Assembly (NCBI GenBank): GCA_021162125.1
Contig: JAGGZG010000175.1
Coordinates: 1-9,283 of the forward strand
Length of the DNA: 9,283 bases
DNA from: Anaerolineae bacterium
Lineage (GTDB): Bacteria > Chloroflexota > Anaerolineae > JACIWR01
Reading direction: 5' to 3'
Made by a program: the position numbers and the translations under genes. This document shows positions 6,628 to 9,283 of the stretch, one piece after another. The notes beneath the pieces are model-generated. The model saw nothing but the letters and a program-made list of their open reading frames with translations. It searched no databases and was not told the DNA's origin. The number at the start of each line of letters is the position of its first letter. The first letter of the stretch is position 1.

Positions 6628-7683
6628 TCACTTTTGTTCCCCCAAATTCCACAACGTTATCCGTCGTCCGCACACCGTCGCCAGGGTGCTTCCGTCAGGG
6701 GAGAAGAGAGGGAAATGGCGGCAGCAATCCTCGCCCCGGCAGAGAACTTGAGGCTCCGCCTTCGTATCGGCGAGGTTGTAGAGGAACAAGCCGTTGGTAT
6801 TGAGCGTCGTCGCCGCCAGGAAGCGTCCGTCGGGACTGTAGGCCAAGGAGACGAACATCTCACCCACCGGCAATGTATCGTCCGGGGCGTCGTGGCGGGA
6901 GAGTATCTCTCCCGTGCGGGTGTCGAAGCGGAGTATCATCGGCCCCGCGATGCGAGGATGAGGGTCCGGAGTACTCCATAGGTAGCTCATATCGGCCAAC
7001 CCCACGGCTACCTCGTCCCCATCAAGGGAGAGGGCCAGAGTGGAGACATGTCGGTAGGCGGGCAGTTGATCCTGTATGTTCCATTCCCGGCACTCACCCG
7101 CTGCTACGTCCACCAAGCCTAGGGTATCGTATCCGACATAGGCTGCCTGACTCCCATCGCGGGAGAAAGGGTGCCACCAATCTGGGTTGCCTCGGTCGCC
7201 CAAGGATACCACTTCCCCAGCCAGGCTCCCATCACGGTTCCAGGTCTCCAGGAAGAGGATGTTGCGGTGCTGGGTCAGCAGGGCTAGCCTGTCGGCGGAC
7301 AAGTACTGGATGTGAAGGACACTGTAGAGCGGGGGCTTGATGTCGAGCCCCTGCTGTGCTACCAGGTCAATCTCGCCGCGTGGTTCTCCATCATCGGCGT
7401 CGTAGAAAAGGAGGCGGCCTTCGCTGGAAACTGCTACCTCTTGCCCGTCGGGGGAGAAGGTGGCCCTCAAGCCATCCCACAATCCCTCCACGCGCCAGCG
7501 CACCCGCCCGCCCGGCAAGTCCCGGCATTCGACGGTGCCGGGGGAATAGAGGACCAGCAGGGCCTTCCCATCCGGCGCAAAAGCCAGGGCGTATCCCTCG
7601 GCTCCCCACGGCAGATGCAAGACGCGGGGCCCGCCGCAGGCGGTTAGGAGAAGCAGCACTGCTGTGGCAATCAGTCGTTTCAT
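6628..7683 (-). CDS. WD40/TolB-like beta-propeller lipoprotein
   Basis: The 351-aa protein has a short type II signal peptide (MKRLIATAVLLLLTAC; lipidated Cys16). At least six blade motifs follow, containing FAPDG, FSPDG, FSRDG, LSLDG, YSPDG and FSPDG with partners such as GRLLFYD, LGLVD, GLFLYN and RITLWN. This is the pattern of WD40/TolB-like propellers, which are mostly binding or scaffold modules. No enzyme motif is seen. It is a different propeller class from the Reg_prop protein next to it. ATG 7683 is preferred over an in-frame TTG at 7695, because GGGGGAG stands just before the ATG and the signal peptide begins there. A small upstream gene, once its frame is restored, ends in TGA overlapping this ATG. 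The gap to the next gene (6425-6627) holds a hairpin but no clear promoter. Confidence 0.8.
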   Translation of the reverse strand: MKRLIATAVLLLLTACGGPRVLHLPWGAEGYALAFAPDGKALLVLYSPGTVECRDLPGGRVRWRVEGLWDGLRATFSPDGQEVAVSSEGRLLFYDADDGEPRGEIDLVAQQGLDIKPPLYSVLHIQYLSADRLALLTQHRNILFLETWNRDGSLAGEVVSLGDRGNPDWWHPFSRDGSQAAYVGYDTLGLVDVAAGECREWNIQDQLPAYRHVSTLALSLDGDEVAVGLADMSYLWSTPDPHPRIAGPMILRFDTRTGEILSRHDAPDDTLPVGEMFVSLAYSPDGRFLAATTLNTNGLFLYNLADTKAEPQVLCRGEDCCRHFPLFSPDGSTLATVCGRRITLWNLGEQK

Positions 7684-7867
7684 CGTCTCCCCCAATCGCC
7701 GATCACGAGTTCGATCTCTGTCCCATCAGGTTCAATGTAGCACTGGACTCTGGTGAAAAATGTGTACTTGAGCACAGGACGCCTTCCGAGTAGAACGGCC
7801 AGAATTTATATTCGCCGAAGGTCCCCCGACCGAGGCGAATGGGCTCGGTCAGGAGACCCTCGCCCAT
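7680..7867 (-). pseudogene. Small gene (about 60 codons) with an apparent frameshift, upstream of the lipoprotein
   Basis: Two reading frames look protein-like in succession. From ATG 7867 one frame reads MGEGLLTEPIRLGRGTFGEY then KFWPFYSEGVL; continued without a shift it ends at 7703 as a 54-aa peptide. From about 7775 the next frame reads LKYTFFTRVQ, CYIEPDGTEIELVIGDWGRR and stops at TGA 7682-7680, which overlaps the lipoprotein ATG (ATGA). The second half has the alternating pattern of beta strands. A 1-2 nt indel near 7772-7782 would join them into one protein of about 60 aa. I do not recognise the family. It could be a decayed gene or an assembly indel, or the 54-aa frame could be real by itself. 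No strong ribosome site precedes ATG 7867. Confidence 0.45.
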
Positions 7868-7888
7868 TAAGGCAGTTCACTGCTGAAG

Positions 7889-8002
7889 CTAATAAGCCCG
7901 CGACAGCAGATGCCGATTTCCGATGCGCACGTTCGTCAGACCCGCATCCCGGGCGGCCTGCACGGCTTCCTCGGCGTGGCAGACGGAGGTGCGATGTTTC
8001 GC
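7889..8002 (-). pseudogene. 3' remnant of a truncated gene, 37 codons
   Basis: This frame is open for 37 codons, begins exactly at the end of the attC-like element, and ends at TAG 7889-7891. It reads AKHRTSVCHAEEAVQAARDA then GLTNVRIGNRHLLSRAY. The pattern CH-EEAV-AAR-AGL-NVRIGN-HLL strongly resembles a genuine C-terminus; similar ends occur, to my recollection, in some radical SAM proteins, but I cannot confirm this. The frame has no start codon, and a stop codon lies immediately upstream in the repeat, so the 5' part has been lost or replaced. Its stop is 21 nt before ATG 7867 of the next small gene, so the original gene probably headed the operon leading to the WD40-like lipoprotein. Confidence 0.45.
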
Positions 8003-8088
8003 CTAACATGACGGTGGTCTGCGCCTGGCGCTCGACTAAATGGCCTGCGGCCACTTTACAAACCGCGCGTGAGACGCAGTTCGCCCGT
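8001..8088 (-). repeat. attC-like folded element downstream of the toxin-antitoxin pair
   Basis: On the minus strand the element runs from ggcgaac (8085-8079) to gttaggc (8007-8001). The latter fits the GTTRRRY core of integron attC sites; the former keeps only the AAC core. Inside, ctgcgcct (8019-8026) pairs with agacgcag (8072-8079) with one mismatch. The stem extends through 8028-8031 with 8067-8070, and a TGGCC-TGC-GGCCA hairpin (8041-8053) sits at the centre. Size (about 88 bp) and position, directly after the last gene of the TA pair and in the same direction, match a cassette attC. The outer boxes pair at only 5 of 7 bases, so it is degenerate, or it may be another palindromic repeat family. 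Confidence 0.35.
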
Positions 8089-8095
8089 TCCCACA

Positions 8096-8356
8096 CTATC
8101 CCCCCATCGCCTGCACGGCAGAATATTGAGGCACAGCAAGGTATCGCTCCGGCCGATGTCGCTGATACTCCTCCAGGAAGTGATCAAGTCGCTCGGAAAC
8201 ATCGGCGGAGATGTAAGCCTCGTTACATTGCTGACACACATCGGCCGGGACATCCCTGATGACAAGCAATTCTTCCCCACGCCAGATTTCCAGCGTGGTC
8301 TTACCAGGCTTCAATTCACCGCCGCACAGGTCACACCGATCAACTGTCTCTTTCAT
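8096..8356 (-). CDS. MqsA/YgiT-type zinc-finger antitoxin
   Basis: The 86-aa protein has two CxxC pairs, CDLC (C8, C11) and CQQC (C41, C44), forming the YgiT-type zinc ribbon. A helical segment (VSERLDHFLEEY) and the family's usual tail RYLAVPQYSA follow. Unlike full-length MqsA it has no C-terminal HTH domain, so DNA binding is uncertain; it may only neutralise the toxin. The start is ATG 8356, which overlaps the toxin's stop as ATGA and has AGGTGAG just upstream. An in-frame ATG at 8392 is less likely because it would begin inside the toxin gene. Toxin-first order with a coupled antitoxin is what is seen in mqsRA-type modules. The gene is directly followed by the attC-like element. Confidence 0.82.
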   Translation of the reverse strand: MKETVDRCDLCGGELKPGKTTLEIWRGEELLVIRDVPADVCQQCNEAYISADVSERLDHFLEEYQRHRPERYLAVPQYSAVQAMGG

Positions 8357-8685
8357 TTTCTCACCTTTCGGGTCTTGTAATCGCTTTCCCATAGGGCATC
8401 CTCCGGTTCATATAGCGTCACGACACGCAACGCTGGCTCAACGCTCCCCCTTGAACAAACGAGGTGTAGCGGGTCGCCTGAAGCCAACCAACCCAGTACG
8501 AGGCAAGATGGGTATGGCTGAGCATCTGGATATCGTTCGATGATTTCGCCATTCAGCAGAGATCGTTCTATCTCAGCAATGGTGATCCCTCGCTCTAGGC
8601 GGACAATGGTTGCGTGTTTGGTAAGACGATAGCGTTTCGCACGGATGTGGTTACGGATGAAGCGCATACTGGGTGGCTGAGACAT
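8353..8685 (-). CDS. DUF4258-family toxin of a type II toxin-antitoxin module
   Basis: The 110-aa protein matches the DUF4258 pattern: YRLTKHATIVRLERGIT (H24, R29, G33) followed by a helix, LLNGEIIERYPDAQPYPSCL (about 43-62), DPLHLV (71-76), and a final beta strand with VVTLYEPEDALW (88-99). This family has a small BrnT/RelE-like fold and is commonly paired with YgiT-type zinc-finger proteins. An mRNA-cleaving role is inferred, not shown, and the catalytic residues are not established. Start ATG 8685 has GGAG 7 nt upstream, whereas the internal ATG at 8667 has no site. The gene overlaps the antitoxin by 4 nt. The 178-nt upstream gap carries a dispersed repeat and only weak promoter-like sequence. 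Confidence 0.8.
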   Translation of the reverse strand: MSQPPSMRFIRNHIRAKRYRLTKHATIVRLERGITIAEIERSLLNGEIIERYPDAQPYPSCLVLGWLASGDPLHLVCSRGSVEPALRVVTLYEPEDALWESDYKTRKVRK

Positions 8686-8814
8686 ATCCTATCTCCATAG
8701 CAGTATTGTGTAGCCATCGAGAGAAAGGCGAATTGTGGCTGACTCTCTCATCGGTGACCTTTCTGTTCGCCAGCGGGCATTTCAGAGACTGCCTACGCTA
8801 CGGCCAACGTCGCC

Positions 8815-8905
8815 CTTGTCCTGAGCAGTTCGACTCCTTCGACTACGCTCAAGACAGGTTCGCTCACCGTAAACTCTGTCGAAGGGAGCACAGTCGAAGG
8901 GCCAG
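8815..8905. repeat. Dispersed inverted-repeat element (MITE/REP-like)
   Basis: ccttcgact (8836-8844) pairs with agtcgaagg (8892-8900), and gacag (8853-8857) with ctgtc (8876-8880). An extra gtcgaagg at 8878-8885 and cttgtcctgagc at the left edge complete the pattern. Elements built from TTCGAC, CTCA-GACAGG and GTCGAAGG are frequent in Chloroflexota and other environmental genomes, where they create spurious reading frames. It lies upstream of the toxin and supplies the C-terminal codons of the membrane protein. Confidence 0.6.
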
Positions 8906-9283
8906 CGTGCCGCCGAACACGTCCTCGCGGGTCCGTAGCAAGGGCATTGTAGTTGGGATGGATGGAGTGTCAAGGAAGCCACCGCCGCATCGCGCTAATG
9001 AAGCTACGACCAACCAATACAGTGCAATGGCGAGCGCCAGGCACAGCAAACCATCAGCCACCAGTCCGGTGATCTGCCAGTCAGAGGTGCGCTTGGCCTG
9101 CTCGAAGCAACCCTCTTTGGTCTCCAGGTAATACGTCAGTGGCCAGCCACACTCCTTGCTCTCATACCACGCCTCTTCAACAGGGGAGCCAATATCTTTG
9201 ATGCACCCCCCTCCCGACCAGGCGCTGCTACAGGCAAAGAAGAGGTTCACGAGCAGTGCCAAATACAATAGCGCAGCTAACAC
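8864..9283 (-). CDS. Small membrane protein with two hydrophobic helices (partial at window edge)
   Basis: The frame is open to the window edge; a GTG sits at the very edge (9283-9281), so the true start may be there or outside. It encodes 139 aa with a hydrophobic helix at about residues 1-18 (LAALLYLALLVNLFFAC), a polar Cys-containing loop (C27, C45, C59), and a second helix at about 73-96. The topology suggests both helices flank an exported loop that could hold disulfides. I do not recognise a family. The last 20 or so residues (TLALRLCSLRQSLR) are encoded by the dispersed repeat, so the native C-terminus was probably replaced when the repeat arrived. Confidence 0.5.
   Translation of the reverse strand: MLAALLYLALLVNLFFACSSAWSGGGCIKDIGSPVEEAWYESKECGWPLTYYLETKEGCFEQAKRTSDWQITGLVADGLLCLALAIALYWLVVASLARCGGGFLDTPSIPTTMPLLRTREDVFGGTLALRLCSLRQSLR

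Noticed and set aside
7811..7838. Inverted repeats ttcgcc/ggcgaa and gaccgag/ctcggtc near 7811-7850 as a terminator or operator
   Set aside because: They overlap each other and fall inside the coding part of the small gene, without a T tract. They are probably chance pairing in GC-rich coding sequence.
7806..8096. 96-codon open frame on the minus strand from GTG 8096
   Set aside because: It crosses the attC-like element and then runs out of frame with the better-supported remnant at 7889-8002. Its second half is Arg/Ser/Gly-rich and unlike a protein.

Overview
The window looks like part of a GC-rich environmental bacterial chromosome, most likely Chloroflexota (Anaerolineae-like). This placement is an inference. 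The main clue is the short motif VYLPLV in the large secreted protein, which I associate with exported proteins of that group. The number of beta-propeller lipoproteins and the REP/RAYT and cassette-like repeats fit but do not prove it. Apart from a fragment of a + strand gene at the left edge, every gene I can support lies on the minus strand.

Layout, left to right. (1) 1-117: the 3' end of a polyprenyl-phosphate sugar phosphotransferase, followed by a 13-bp perfect hairpin terminator. (2) 199-3282: a 1027-aa secreted protein carrying two phospholipase D (HxK) domains among three lamin-tail-type domains. (3) 3301-4037: a REP/RAYT island, with an apparently intact HUH tyrosine transposase between palindromic REP copies. 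The right-most REP supplies the stop codon of the neighbouring gene. (4) 4034-6424: a probable two-gene operon of a Reg_prop beta-propeller lipoprotein and a YdjM-type membrane metal-dependent hydrolase. The propeller gene seems to carry a 1-nt frameshift near its end. Restoring the frame gives a 4-nt ATGA overlap with the hydrolase start. (5) 6628-7683: a second, WD40/TolB-like propeller lipoprotein. It is preceded by a small gene (7680-7867) that also looks frameshifted and would also overlap the lipoprotein start by ATGA. Before that lies the 37-codon 3' remnant of another gene (7889-8002). (6) 8001-8098: a folded, attC-like element directly downstream of a toxin-antitoxin pair (DUF4258-type toxin first, then MqsA/YgiT-type zinc-finger antitoxin, ATGA overlap). 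(7) 8815-9283: an edge-truncated two-helix membrane protein whose C-terminus runs into a dispersed inverted-repeat element.

How it works together. The recurring theme is cell-envelope and extracellular proteins: a surface-glycan transferase, a secreted PLD/LTD protein, two lipoprotein propellers and membrane proteins. Two kinds of repeat-driven plasticity interrupt them: the REP/RAYT island and the TA plus attC-like unit. The TA unit abuts a gene remnant at the element boundary and is the best candidate for an unusual arrangement (a sedentary, integron-like cassette). No integrase is present in the window, so this remains a hypothesis. The two ATGA-coupled frameshifts may be real mutations or assembly indels.
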